From an uncultured Lachnospira sp. (GTDB taxonomy: Bacteria > Bacillota > Clostridia > Lachnospirales > Lachnospiraceae), in the NCBI GenBank assembly GCA_934358235.1, contig CAKRKK010000150.1, positions 1-6,036 of the forward strand: 6,036 nt of DNA, written 5' to 3'. Both the position numbers and the translations under genes were made by a program. Below the pieces are notes generated by a model. The model was not told the origin of the DNA. It searched no databases and worked only from the letters and a program-made list of their open reading frames with translations. Of this stretch, positions 1-5,979 are shown one piece after another. The first letter of the stretch is position 1. Every line of letters begins with the position of its first letter.

Positions 1-14
1 TTACTATTGTTATT

Positions 15-27
15 ATATGTAACATAT
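15..27. promoter_or_regulatory. Palindrome ATATGT-A-ACATAT, possible operator
   Basis: A perfect 6-1-6 inverted repeat lies just downstream of the predicted start of the outward-facing promoter. It contains the 8-mer TATGTTAC (minus strand 26-19), which recurs at 49-42 overlapping the -10, at 119-126 on the plus strand, and at 3543-3536 before rimO. The position is typical of a repressor site, but AT-rich palindromes are common and the regulator is unknown. Confidence 0.3.
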
Positions 28-38
28 TGGATATGCAT

Positions 39-67
39 ATAGTAACATACATTATTAAGAAAGTAAA
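39..67 (-). promoter_or_regulatory. Candidate extended -10 promoter facing out of the window
   Basis: On the minus strand TTTACT (67-62) and TACTAT (44-39) are 17 bases apart, with a TG one base before the -10 (extended -10). Matches to consensus are four and five of six. Transcription would start near position 32 and run off the left edge. In Firmicutes the gene after cinA/pncC is usually recA, but that gene is not in the window and I see no GAAC-N4-GTTC type LexA site. Confidence 0.5.
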
Positions 68-73
68 GGTATA

Positions 74-106
74 TTTTATTTACAATCCATTTATAATTCA
101 TTTACA
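74..106. repeat. Three tandem 11-base repeats
   Basis: On the plus strand three adjoining 11-base units occupy 74-84 (TTTTATTTACA), 85-95 (ATCCATTTATA) and 96-106 (ATTCATTTACA). The shared core is ATTTA(C/T)A at a fixed place in each. The period is close to one DNA turn. They lie between pncC and the outward-facing promoter at 67-39, directly upstream of its -35. Confidence 0.6.
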
Positions 107-167
107 CCCCAATCACTTTATGTTACATTTTATTAACACTATTATTCAATAACAATGCTTATTCCTA

Positions 168-194
168 CAGCAACATCACTTTGAAATGTTGCTG
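168..194 (-). other. Perfect hairpin spanning the pncC stop codon
   Basis: CAGCAACAT (168-176) and ATGTTGCTG (186-194) form a perfect nine-pair stem around a nine-base loop (177-185). The pncC stop codon (178-176) sits at the loop-stem junction. No T-tract follows on the minus strand (TAGGAATAAG), so it is not a standard intrinsic terminator. It could slow RNA degradation or assist termination; that is inference. Confidence 0.55.
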
Positions 195-778
195 GAATAC
201 TCATATATAAGCTCTAATGCCTCTTTGCAGGCTGCACTTCTAATATCAGCCCTGCTGCCGTTAAACATACATTTCCTTACCACCACATATTTTCCATTAT
301 CTTTATATAACGCCGTTTTATCATCCGAAGCGCAAGTAAGTCCATCAATACTATCAGCCCAATTATAGGTATCCAATGCTTTATATTGGGCTGTTCTGTC
401 TGAAGCAATTCCTATATACACAAGTCCTACCGGCTTTCCATCCTCCATAGATGGTCCGGCCACTCCTGTTACCGATACTGCAATATCAGCCTGTGCCGCC
501 TTAAGTGCTCCTAATGCCATTTCACAGGCAGTCTGCGCACTTACCGCCTTGTATTTATCCAGCGTTTCCTTTCTTACACCAAGAATACTATTTTTGGCCT
601 CATCACAATATGTTATATAGCCCTGATGAAATACCTTTGATGCACCACTTACATTTACGACTGAAGCTGCAACCATACCTCCTGTGCAGGATTCTGCAGT
701 TGTAAGCAGCATATCCTCCCGTAAAAGAGTTGCTACAACCTTTTCTTCTATGTTTATATTTTCCTTCATATTCTTCAC
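176..778 (-). CDS. pncC: CinA C-terminal domain protein, probable NMN amidohydrolase (PncC)
   Basis: Stand-alone PncC/CinA C-terminal domain. Characterised members hydrolyse nicotinamide mononucleotide to nicotinic acid mononucleotide and ammonia in the pyridine nucleotide cycle. Conserved blocks are TAESCTGG (27-34), GYITYCDEAK with GV(R)xETL (53-73), VSxxxACEMALGALKAAQAD (79-98), SVTGVAGP (102-109), KPVGLVYIGIA (115-125) and the final FNGSRADIR (172-180). The N-terminal molybdopterin-binding-like domain of full-length CinA (about 400 aa) is absent. There is no trace of it in the 84 bases upstream, so this is a single-domain form, not a truncation I can detect. At 200 residues it is longer than the usual 160 or so because about 30 extra residues (132-164) lie between two beta strands near the end. 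The start is GTG at 778, supported by AGGGA at 789-785; the ATG at 769 is 15 bases from that site. The stop codon lies inside a hairpin. It is the last gene of the apparent operon. Confidence 0.9.
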   Translation of the reverse strand: MKNMKENINIEEKVVATLLREDMLLTTAESCTGGMVAASVVNVSGASKVFHQGYITYCDEAKNSILGVRKETLDKYKAVSAQTACEMALGALKAAQADIAVSVTGVAGPSMEDGKPVGLVYIGIASDRTAQYKALDTYNWADSIDGLTCASDDKTALYKDNGKYVVVRKCMFNGSRADIRSAACKEALELIYEYSSNISK

Positions 779-784
779 TATTAT

Positions 785-789
785 TCCCT
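785..789 (-). promoter_or_regulatory. Ribosome binding site supporting the GTG start of pncC
   Basis: AGGGA at 789-785 (minus strand) is six bases before the GTG at 778 and fifteen before the alternative ATG at 769. The spacing favours GTG. The 84-base gap from the exonuclease shows no convincing -35/-10 pair, so translation probably depends on read-through transcription from upstream. Confidence 0.6.
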
Positions 790-862
790 ATTTATATCCG
801 GCATATTATCCAGTACATTATTTAACACATATTTACTACATTATTTTGTGCATTTTTTTGCA

Positions 863-1537
863 TTACGAAGCATTATTTGTATCATCATCTGTTGCTGCGA
901 GCTTTATATTACCAAAAAGCTCTCCAAGTGTACTTGTTAACATTTCTGGTTCTTTTTTAGAATCTATATAATATGTATTAAACTTATAATCCTTTTCTGT
1001 TCTCATCTTTCTGAACAATAAAGCAGTATTGCTTGCATCAACCAGACCATCGTGTAAATGAATATCATAATCAACATCCGACAGATTAAGTGCTTCCTCA
1101 AGCTTATACTTTCTCGTATCCATTATTATCTGGCTAAAGGTTTCCTGACAATCAATCCAGTTACCTGAAAACTTTTCTATGCCTTCAAAGGAAATATCCT
1201 TGCCCTCTATTTCCCTCTTTATCTGCATTTCATCATTCTCACTCCAGGTAACAAACTCTGCATCAGAGGGAATCCAGTCTGCAAATGCCTTCAAAGCACT
1301 TCTTATATCAGGTGCATCCTTTACCATTTCTCTTCTGATTCCGGTAAGCAGCTCTATATTGCCATCAATCACCCCGTACTCCGGCTTAACAAGCATATTA
1401 AAGCTATCCTTCACATCATAAGCTTTATCCAGCAGCACAGCACCTATCTGGATAATCTCGTGTGCCCATCTGTACTTTTTATTTCTGCGTGTCTTCGGAA
1501 TTATACACATTTCTAAATCAACTACAACATAACACAT
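863..1537 (-). CDS. DEDDh 3'-5' exonuclease, ERI-1/KapD-like
   Basis: Predicted metal-dependent 3'-5' exonuclease of the RNase T/DnaQ superfamily, acting on RNA or DNA ends in the cytoplasm. The motifs are Exo I Asp7-x-Glu9 (VVDLEM), Exo II Asp102 (WSENDE) and Exo III His162-x4-Asp167 (HDGLVDAS), a full DEDDh set. The segment HEIIQIGAVLLD (26-37) after a basic loop (KTRRNKKYRW, 15-24) resembles the PEIIEIG-type stretch of the ERI-1/KapD branch rather than the polymerase III epsilon chain. No polymerase or helicase domain is attached. Residues 185-224 form a C-terminal tail with an acidic, Asn-rich end (TDDDTNN) that I do not recognise. The ATG at 1537 has AAGGGG at 1550-1545, seven bases away. 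It lies 22 bases after pgsA and 84 before pncC, so it is probably translated from the rimO-pgsA message. Substrate and cellular role cannot be read from sequence. Confidence 0.86.
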   Translation of the reverse strand: MCYVVVDLEMCIIPKTRRNKKYRWAHEIIQIGAVLLDKAYDVKDSFNMLVKPEYGVIDGNIELLTGIRREMVKDAPDIRSALKAFADWIPSDAEFVTWSENDEMQIKREIEGKDISFEGIEKFSGNWIDCQETFSQIIMDTRKYKLEEALNLSDVDYDIHLHDGLVDASNTALLFRKMRTEKDYKFNTYYIDSKKEPEMLTSTLGELFGNIKLAATDDDTNNAS

Positions 1538-1559
1538 ACATAATCCCCTTTATTTCATA

Positions 1560-2108
1560 TTATTTGTCCGAACTGTCTATAAACACCTTATAGTTTTTGA
1601 CAATATAATCGATAAGTGAAATAACTGTGAGTGCAAGAGCAATATACATAACAACCGTATTAACAATACTGCTGAATGGATAATTAATATTAAGAATCAA
1701 AAGTATAATCATAATCATCTGAAAGGTTGTCTTAAACTTTCCCCAATAGCTTGCAGCTATAACAACTCCGTTATCTGCTGCTATAAGCCTGAAGCCGCTT
1801 ATTATGAATTCCCTTGCTATGATTATAATAACTATCCAGGCTGGAATCCTGTCAAGGTCAATAAGTGCAATAAGTGCTGAACACACCAGAAGCTTATCTG
1901 CAAGCGGATCCATAAACTTTCCAAAATTTGTCACAAGATTATACTTTCTTGCAATCTTTCCATCCAGAAAATCTGTAAGACTTGCTATTATAAATATTGC
2001 TGCTGCTATGATATCCCCCTTCATTCCAAGTCCCGGTATATAAAGAACGATTAGAAATACTGGTATCATAATGGTTCTAAGAATTGTTAATTTGTTTGGT
2101 AAATTCAA
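1560..2108 (-). CDS. pgsA: CDP-diacylglycerol--glycerol-3-phosphate 3-phosphatidyltransferase
   Basis: Integral membrane enzyme of the CDP-alcohol phosphatidyltransferase family. It joins CDP-diacylglycerol and glycerol-3-phosphate to give phosphatidylglycerol phosphate and CMP, the committed step to phosphatidylglycerol and cardiolipin. The family signature is complete: Asp46, Asp49, Gly50, Ala53-Arg54, Gly63, Asp67 and Asp71, matching D-x2-DG-x2-AR-x8-G-x3-D-x3-D. The N-terminus MNLPNKLTILR is typical of PgsA. Hydrophobic stretches near 12-25, 33-45, 74-85, 90-105, 128-140 and 150-170 fit about six membrane helices. The 182-residue length is normal. The start is a TTG, supported by AAGGAGG eight bases upstream, and there is no suitable ATG nearby. 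It follows rimO by 30 bases and precedes the exonuclease by 22, so it is probably in the same transcript. Another CDP-alcohol transferase (for example a phosphatidylserine or cardiolipin type) is possible but less likely given the gene order. Confidence 0.94.
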   Translation of the reverse strand: MNLPNKLTILRTIMIPVFLIVLYIPGLGMKGDIIAAAIFIIASLTDFLDGKIARKYNLVTNFGKFMDPLADKLLVCSALIALIDLDRIPAWIVIIIIAREFIISGFRLIAADNGVVIAASYWGKFKTTFQMIMIILLILNINYPFSSIVNTVVMYIALALTVISLIDYIVKNYKVFIDSSDK

Positions 2109-2116
2109 CTTATTTG

Positions 2117-2123
2117 CCTCCTT
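2117..2123 (-). promoter_or_regulatory. Strong Shine-Dalgarno site supporting the TTG start of pgsA
   Basis: AAGGAGG at 2123-2117 (minus strand) is a near-perfect anti-16S match. It stands eight bases before the TTG at 2108-2106, which begins the family-typical sequence MNLPNKLTILR. This is the strongest ribosome binding site in the window and makes the rare start codon credible. Confidence 0.85.
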
Positions 2124-2138
2124 GTCTTGTACAATTAA

Positions 2139-3470
2139 TTATTCTTCAACTATTTTTCCGATAAGATCGTATTCAGTAGAGCCGGTTATAAGCACTCTGA
2201 CAAAATCACCTGACATAAGCTCGCCGTCATATTCCACAAAGACAAGACCATCTACGTTAGGTGCATCCTTATAGGAACGTCCGACATAGGTATTATCCTT
2301 TGATATATATCCCTCAATCATAACCTCGATAGTACGGCCCACCATATCTGCAGACCTGTCTGCTGATATTTCCTGCTGAAGCTGCATGATTTCATCCTTA
2401 TACTGTACCTTTATCTCTTCGTCTATCTGGTCTGGCATCAATGCAGCAGGAGTATCCTCCTCCATTGAATATGTAAACACACCAAGTCTGTCGAATTCGC
2501 ATTCGTCAATGAATTCAAGTACCTCCTCATGTTCTTCTTTTGTTTCCCCAGGGAATCCTGTAATAAGAGTTGTCCTAAGAGCAATATCAGGTATTTCACG
2601 TCTTAGCTTTGCTACTATTTCGGTCAACTCCTTCTTGTCAGTTCTTCTTCCCATACGCTTCAACACATTATCACTTGCATGCTGTATAGGCATATCAAGA
2701 TAATGACAGACCTTTGGTTCATTCTTTATAGCCTCAATAAGCTCATCATTAATTTCCTCAGGATAACAGTAAAGAATTCTTATCCACTTTAAATCCTCTA
2801 TCTTTGAAAGCTCATGTAACAGCATAGGAAGGGACTTTTTTCCATAAAGGTCAACACCATAAAGTGTAGTTTCCTGTGCAACAAGAATAAGCTCACGCAC
2901 ACCACTCTGAACAAGCTTTCTTGCCTGTTCAACAAGATATTCAAGTGGAAAGCTCCTGTAATTTCCCCTTACCTTAGGTATTATGCAGTAAGTACATCTT
3001 TTATCACAGCCCTCTGCAATCTTTAAATATTCATAATATCCCGGTGTTGTTACAATTCTGTCCGTATTCACCATTGGCATTCTGTCTGCATCCTCAACGA
3101 AATTCGTTATGCCCTTTTCTTCAAGCACAGAATTAATCATATCGGCAATTTTATCATAAGAGGAGGTTCCCACAAATGCATCTACCTCAGGGATTTCTTT
3201 TATAATTTCATCCTGATATCTGTGTGCAAGACAGCCTGCAACTACAAGCACCTTGCACTTAGCATCTTTTTTATGCTCTGCCATTTCAAGAATTGTATTA
3301 ATACTCTCCTGTTTTGCATCACCAATAAAGCAGCAGGTATTAACCGCTATTATATCAGCCTCCCATTCGTCATCAGTGAATTCAAAGCCCTTATTATTCA
3401 ATATTCCAAGCATATTTTCTGTATCAACCAGATTCTTGTCGCAGCCAAGCGAAACAAATAAAACCTTCAT
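2139..3470 (-). CDS. rimO: Ribosomal protein S12 (aspartate-C3)-methylthiotransferase RimO
   Basis: Radical SAM methylthiotransferase with two [4Fe-4S] clusters. In characterised members it adds a methylthio group to a conserved aspartate of ribosomal protein S12, in the cytoplasm. The 443-residue length is normal. The N-terminal UPF0004 domain has its three cluster cysteines: Cys10 in SLGCDKN, Cys46 in NTCCFIG and Cys80 in AGCLAHRY. The radical SAM motif CDKRCTYC gives Cys155, Cys159 and Cys162. A C-terminal TRAM domain covers about 373-440. RimO rather than MiaB or MtaB is favoured by LVAQETTLYG (near 196-205) and DAPNVDG (near 402-408). The ATG at 3470 has GAGGA upstream with a slightly long spacing of about 10 bases. 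It is the first gene after a strong terminator and is followed 30 bases later by pgsA, as in many Firmicutes. Nothing appears broken or missing. Confidence 0.96.
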   Translation of the reverse strand: MKVLFVSLGCDKNLVDTENMLGILNNKGFEFTDDEWEADIIAVNTCCFIGDAKQESINTILEMAEHKKDAKCKVLVVAGCLAHRYQDEIIKEIPEVDAFVGTSSYDKIADMINSVLEEKGITNFVEDADRMPMVNTDRIVTTPGYYEYLKIAEGCDKRCTYCIIPKVRGNYRSFPLEYLVEQARKLVQSGVRELILVAQETTLYGVDLYGKKSLPMLLHELSKIEDLKWIRILYCYPEEINDELIEAIKNEPKVCHYLDMPIQHASDNVLKRMGRRTDKKELTEIVAKLRREIPDIALRTTLITGFPGETKEEHEEVLEFIDECEFDRLGVFTYSMEEDTPAALMPDQIDEEIKVQYKDEIMQLQQEISADRSADMVGRTIEVMIEGYISKDNTYVGRSYKDAPNVDGLVFVEYDGELMSGDFVRVLITGSTEYDLIGKIVEE

Positions 3471-3503
3471 ACTATATTAATCCTCATTTCTATGTGTGAA
3501 ATT

Positions 3504-3536
3504 ATTATAAACACTCTGCTTTTTTCAGCCTGTCAG
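3504..3536 (-). promoter_or_regulatory. Candidate promoter for the rimO operon
   Basis: On the minus strand a perfect TATAAT lies at 3509-3504, about 34 bases before the rimO ATG, in the spacer after the terminator. A -35-like CTGACA lies at 3536-3531, but the spacer is 21 bases, longer than the usual 16-18. The -10 is convincing; the -35 assignment is weak. A promoter is expected here because the preceding gene has a strong terminator. Confidence 0.45.
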
Positions 3537-3561
3537 TAACATATAATAACATATTTACATT

Positions 3562-3601
3562 AAAAAATAAATGCCAATAACTTTGCAATTACCGGCATTT
3601 A
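3562..3601 (-). terminator. Intrinsic terminator after the transglutaminase gene
   Basis: Read on the minus strand, TAAATGCC at 3601-3594 pairs with GGCATTTA at 3575-3568. The inner bases GGTAAT and GTTATT extend the stem through A-U and G-U pairs to 14 pairs around a six-base loop (TGCAAA). Six T residues follow at once (3567-3562). The hairpin begins 32 bases after the transglutaminase stop codon, and the T-tract lies on the side expected for leftward transcription. This separates the transglutaminase unit from rimO. Confidence 0.9.
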
Positions 3602-3633
3602 TATTAAAAATCTATTAATATCTGTTTCTTATA

Positions 3634-5967
3634 CTATTGTTCTGTACCATAGCAATATATATACTTAAATAACAGCTTTTTCATCCAGCCAAGCCTTTCA
3701 TATACTATTGCTGATATTTCCTTATATGTATCATAAACATTCGTCAGCCTTGCTTCATCTACTCTGTGAACAGAGAATTCTGCCTCAATGGCAGTTTCAA
3801 CCGCAAGTCTTATATCGCTTTGGACTTCATTACCAAATATATCAGTCAGTACATCAGCAAAATCCTGCTCTGTTCCATCATAATCGCATACATAACCGAA
3901 GCTGTGAAGCATTTTTATCATTACTGCATATATGCTGCAGCACCTTTTTTTATTCTGTCTTTTAAGTACAGCTTTTCTTCTTAATCCCAGTAAAACAGGC
4001 GAGCCAATTACCGTCACTATAACCGCCGCCAAAGCAGCAATCCTTACAACATAAAACAGATATTTAAAGAAGCTTTTTATTCCTGCCCTTAACGCTCCCT
4101 GCCAGGTTCTTACATAGCTTACATCTTCTGTATTCTTTTTATACAGACTGGTTGAAGCTTCACTCCAGTTATGCTCCTCCATAATACTATTAAACGTATC
4201 CATATTATAACCCGGATAGCTGACATTAATAGCTCCTGCTGTCGATGGTGTCATATCAACCGGAACCCATCCATAATTATCTATGAATATCTCTGTCCAG
4301 GCATGCTGCTGTACATCTGTTACATCTGTTGTCCATTTGCCATCAGAAGTCTGTTTAAAGCTGTCTGGTGAAATCTTGTAACCTGTAACGTATCTTGCTG
4401 GTATGCCATACATTCGGTACATAAGGGTGGCCGTTGTTGCATAATGTAAACAATAGCCTCTCTGGGTTTCAAACAGAAACTTTTCTGCAACGTCTTCGCC
4501 ACCCAGCATTATGCCTGGTGTTCTCGTATAGGACGTATTACTCATAAGTGTATATATTATAAATGTTGTTTTTTCACTAAGTGTCATTAGTGGATTATTG
4601 CTCACATATGTTGAAAGCTTCGGATTCAGTTCAGCAGAATATTTTTTATAATACCCAGACATCACATCTTTGTATCGATTCTGAATCATTTTATAATCCT
4701 CTATTCTATCCTGTCCGCTTACATCCGCCATATACCAGTCTGACAGCATATCCTTTTGTTCATAATACATTAGACTGTATTGTTTTTCTACCGAAAAACT
4801 CTGCGTTCCGTACAGGCTGCTGCAATAAGGCTCCAGCCTAATATTTTTTCTATCACCCATATACTCAATATTAAGCTCTATTCTGCGGTCTTTTTCCTTT
4901 GATATTGTAAGGCCATTGCTCTTAAGCAGATAATTGCAGGAATAGTACATATTGTTATATGTTCTGGATGCATTGACACCCGTTATATACTTTTCAGCTT
5001 GTGACTGTGTTAAATCCGCCTCTGTACATATCTTTACATCATCCGCTCTGCTCCAGTTATTACCTGTATACTCGCCGCCTCTGTAACCGATAAGATACAG
5101 CTCCTCCTCTGGCTTTCTGTCAGCCTCAAGTCTAAGCTGTTTTACACCCGTCTGATAATTATTACCAATGCTTACACTTCCATCAACATTAATATCAGCA
5201 CCTTTTCCAGTTACTGTATTCATTATTCTGTAAAAGGTTTCCTGTGCGCCGCTTACTAAATCATATGCAGGCTGCGGATACGTCTTCATAATAACACCTG
5301 ATATTGTAAATGCAGTCACAATACATATCACTCCTGCTACTGCACTTTTATTAAGTACATCTCTTATATTTTCCGCCGAACGGCTTGAATATATTTTTCT
5401 TTTTCCGCCAGCAAGCGAATTGTTAATAATATAAAACAGTAACTGGTATATAATCACAGTAAATACATTGAATACAGTTACCTTTATTTTAAGAAACAAA
5501 GATGCTATTAATAGTGCCAGTAGTAATAATGATAATACTGAATGCAGTTTAATAACGAATTCACACATAAAAAATAAACCTACCAGCAGAACCGTTATTA
5601 AACACATTATAAAAGTAATATTCCGCGTAGCAGCCGTACCCTCACTAAACGCTGTATATACAGACACTATCTGCTGCTTTATATCTTCATAAATAATTAA
5701 AAAGATTATAGTAACACAGGAAATCACAGCACCATATACAATAATAGACAATCTTGGTTTACTGTAATATGTATAGCACATTGCCAGTGATAGCACGAAT
5801 GCAAATGTATATACAATCTCTTTTGAAAAACTGACTGCGTCCAGACCTCCGAAAAAAAGCAGTACTGAAAGCACACCACAAAAAAAGGCAGCAGTTCCCA
5901 GATATCCACTACCACGATAACTATTTTTGCTATGTTTATTGGTAAATATCTGAATACCCTTTTCCAT
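3634..5967 (-). CDS. Membrane-anchored transglutaminase-like protein
   Basis: Polytopic membrane protein with an extracytoplasmic transglutaminase/protease-like domain; the substrate is unknown. Residues are numbered from the upstream ATG at 5979 (781 aa). Seven hydrophobic segments lie near 27-46, 55-72, 78-97, 121-143, 147-164, 168-186 and 212-231. A long outer region follows (about 232-638), then an eighth segment (640-665) and a cytoplasmic tail of about 115 residues. Basic loops (KPR near 74-76, GGKRK near 191-195, LRRK...KRQNKKR near 666-679) fit the positive-inside rule. The transglutaminase core shows Cys510 in RGYCLHYAT, His559 in QQHAWTEIF and Asp575 in WVPVDMTPS, so the catalytic triad is intact. 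Family knowledge: such TgpA-like proteins often sit beside MoxR ATPase and DUF58 genes, but neither is visible here. I chose Met5 (5967) as the start because GAGGGGG lies just before it; the ATG at 5979 has only a weak site. Fold confidence is high, role confidence low. Confidence 0.9.
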   Translation of the reverse strand: MEKGIQIFTNKHSKNSYRGSGYLGTAAFFCGVLSVLLFFGGLDAVSFSKEIVYTFAFVLSLAMCYTYYSKPRLSIIVYGAVISCVTIIFLIIYEDIKQQIVSVYTAFSEGTAATRNITFIMCLITVLLVGLFFMCEFVIKLHSVLSLLLLALLIASLFLKIKVTVFNVFTVIIYQLLFYIINNSLAGGKRKIYSSRSAENIRDVLNKSAVAGVICIVTAFTISGVIMKTYPQPAYDLVSGAQETFYRIMNTVTGKGADINVDGSVSIGNNYQTGVKQLRLEADRKPEEELYLIGYRGGEYTGNNWSRADDVKICTEADLTQSQAEKYITGVNASRTYNNMYYSCNYLLKSNGLTISKEKDRRIELNIEYMGDRKNIRLEPYCSSLYGTQSFSVEKQYSLMYYEQKDMLSDWYMADVSGQDRIEDYKMIQNRYKDVMSGYYKKYSAELNPKLSTYVSNNPLMTLSEKTTFIIYTLMSNTSYTRTPGIMLGGEDVAEKFLFETQRGYCLHYATTATLMYRMYGIPARYVTGYKISPDSFKQTSDGKWTTDVTDVQQHAWTEIFIDNYGWVPVDMTPSTAGAINVSYPGYNMDTFNSIMEEHNWSEASTSLYKKNTEDVSYVRTWQGALRAGIKSFFKYLFYVVRIAALAAVIVTVIGSPVLLGLRRKAVLKRQNKKRCCSIYAVMIKMLHSFGYVCDYDGTEQDFADVLTDIFGNEVQSDIRLAVETAIEAEFSVHRVDEARLTNVYDTYKEISAIVYERLGWMKKLLFKYIYCYGTEQ

Positions 5968-5970
5968 AAT

Positions 5971-5977
5971 CCCCCTC
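5971..5977 (-). promoter_or_regulatory. Ribosome binding site deciding the transglutaminase start
   Basis: GAGGGGG lies at 5977-5971, immediately before the ATG at 5967. If the upstream ATG at 5979 were used, this run would be coding (Met-Arg-Gly-Ile) and that ATG would have only a poor GGA three bases or less away. The site therefore favours the shorter protein of 777 residues. Confidence 0.65.
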
Positions 5978-5979
5978 AT

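Noticed and set aside
1..175. LexA/SOS box expected if recA is the next gene
   Set aside because: No GAAC-N4-GTTC match was found; the palindrome ATATGT-A-ACATAT is a different sequence and should not be called an SOS box.
849..862. TGCA-T6-TGCA inverted repeat after the exonuclease, considered as a terminator
   Set aside because: The stem has only four pairs and on the transcribed strand the run is A rather than T and lies in the loop.
684..971. Open frame of 95 codons on the plus strand across the pncC-exonuclease gap
   Set aside because: It overlaps the coding ends of two real genes in antisense, the translation is an aromatic and Ser-rich shadow of AT-rich DNA, and no start signal supports it.
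2386..2703. Open frame of 105 codons on the plus strand, opposite rimO
   Set aside because: It lies wholly antisense to a well-supported rimO, its product is Ser/Ile-rich as expected of a reverse-strand shadow, and there is no clear ribosome binding site.
4313..4331. Short direct repeat ACATCTGTT twice
   Set aside because: It is explained by the coding repeat Thr-Asp-Val-Thr-Asp-Val just before the catalytic His; too short to be a structural repeat.
4320..4502. Open frame of 60 codons on the minus strand inside the transglutaminase gene
   Set aside because: It is out of frame over the catalytic core, whose Cys, His and Asp motifs are read in the main frame.
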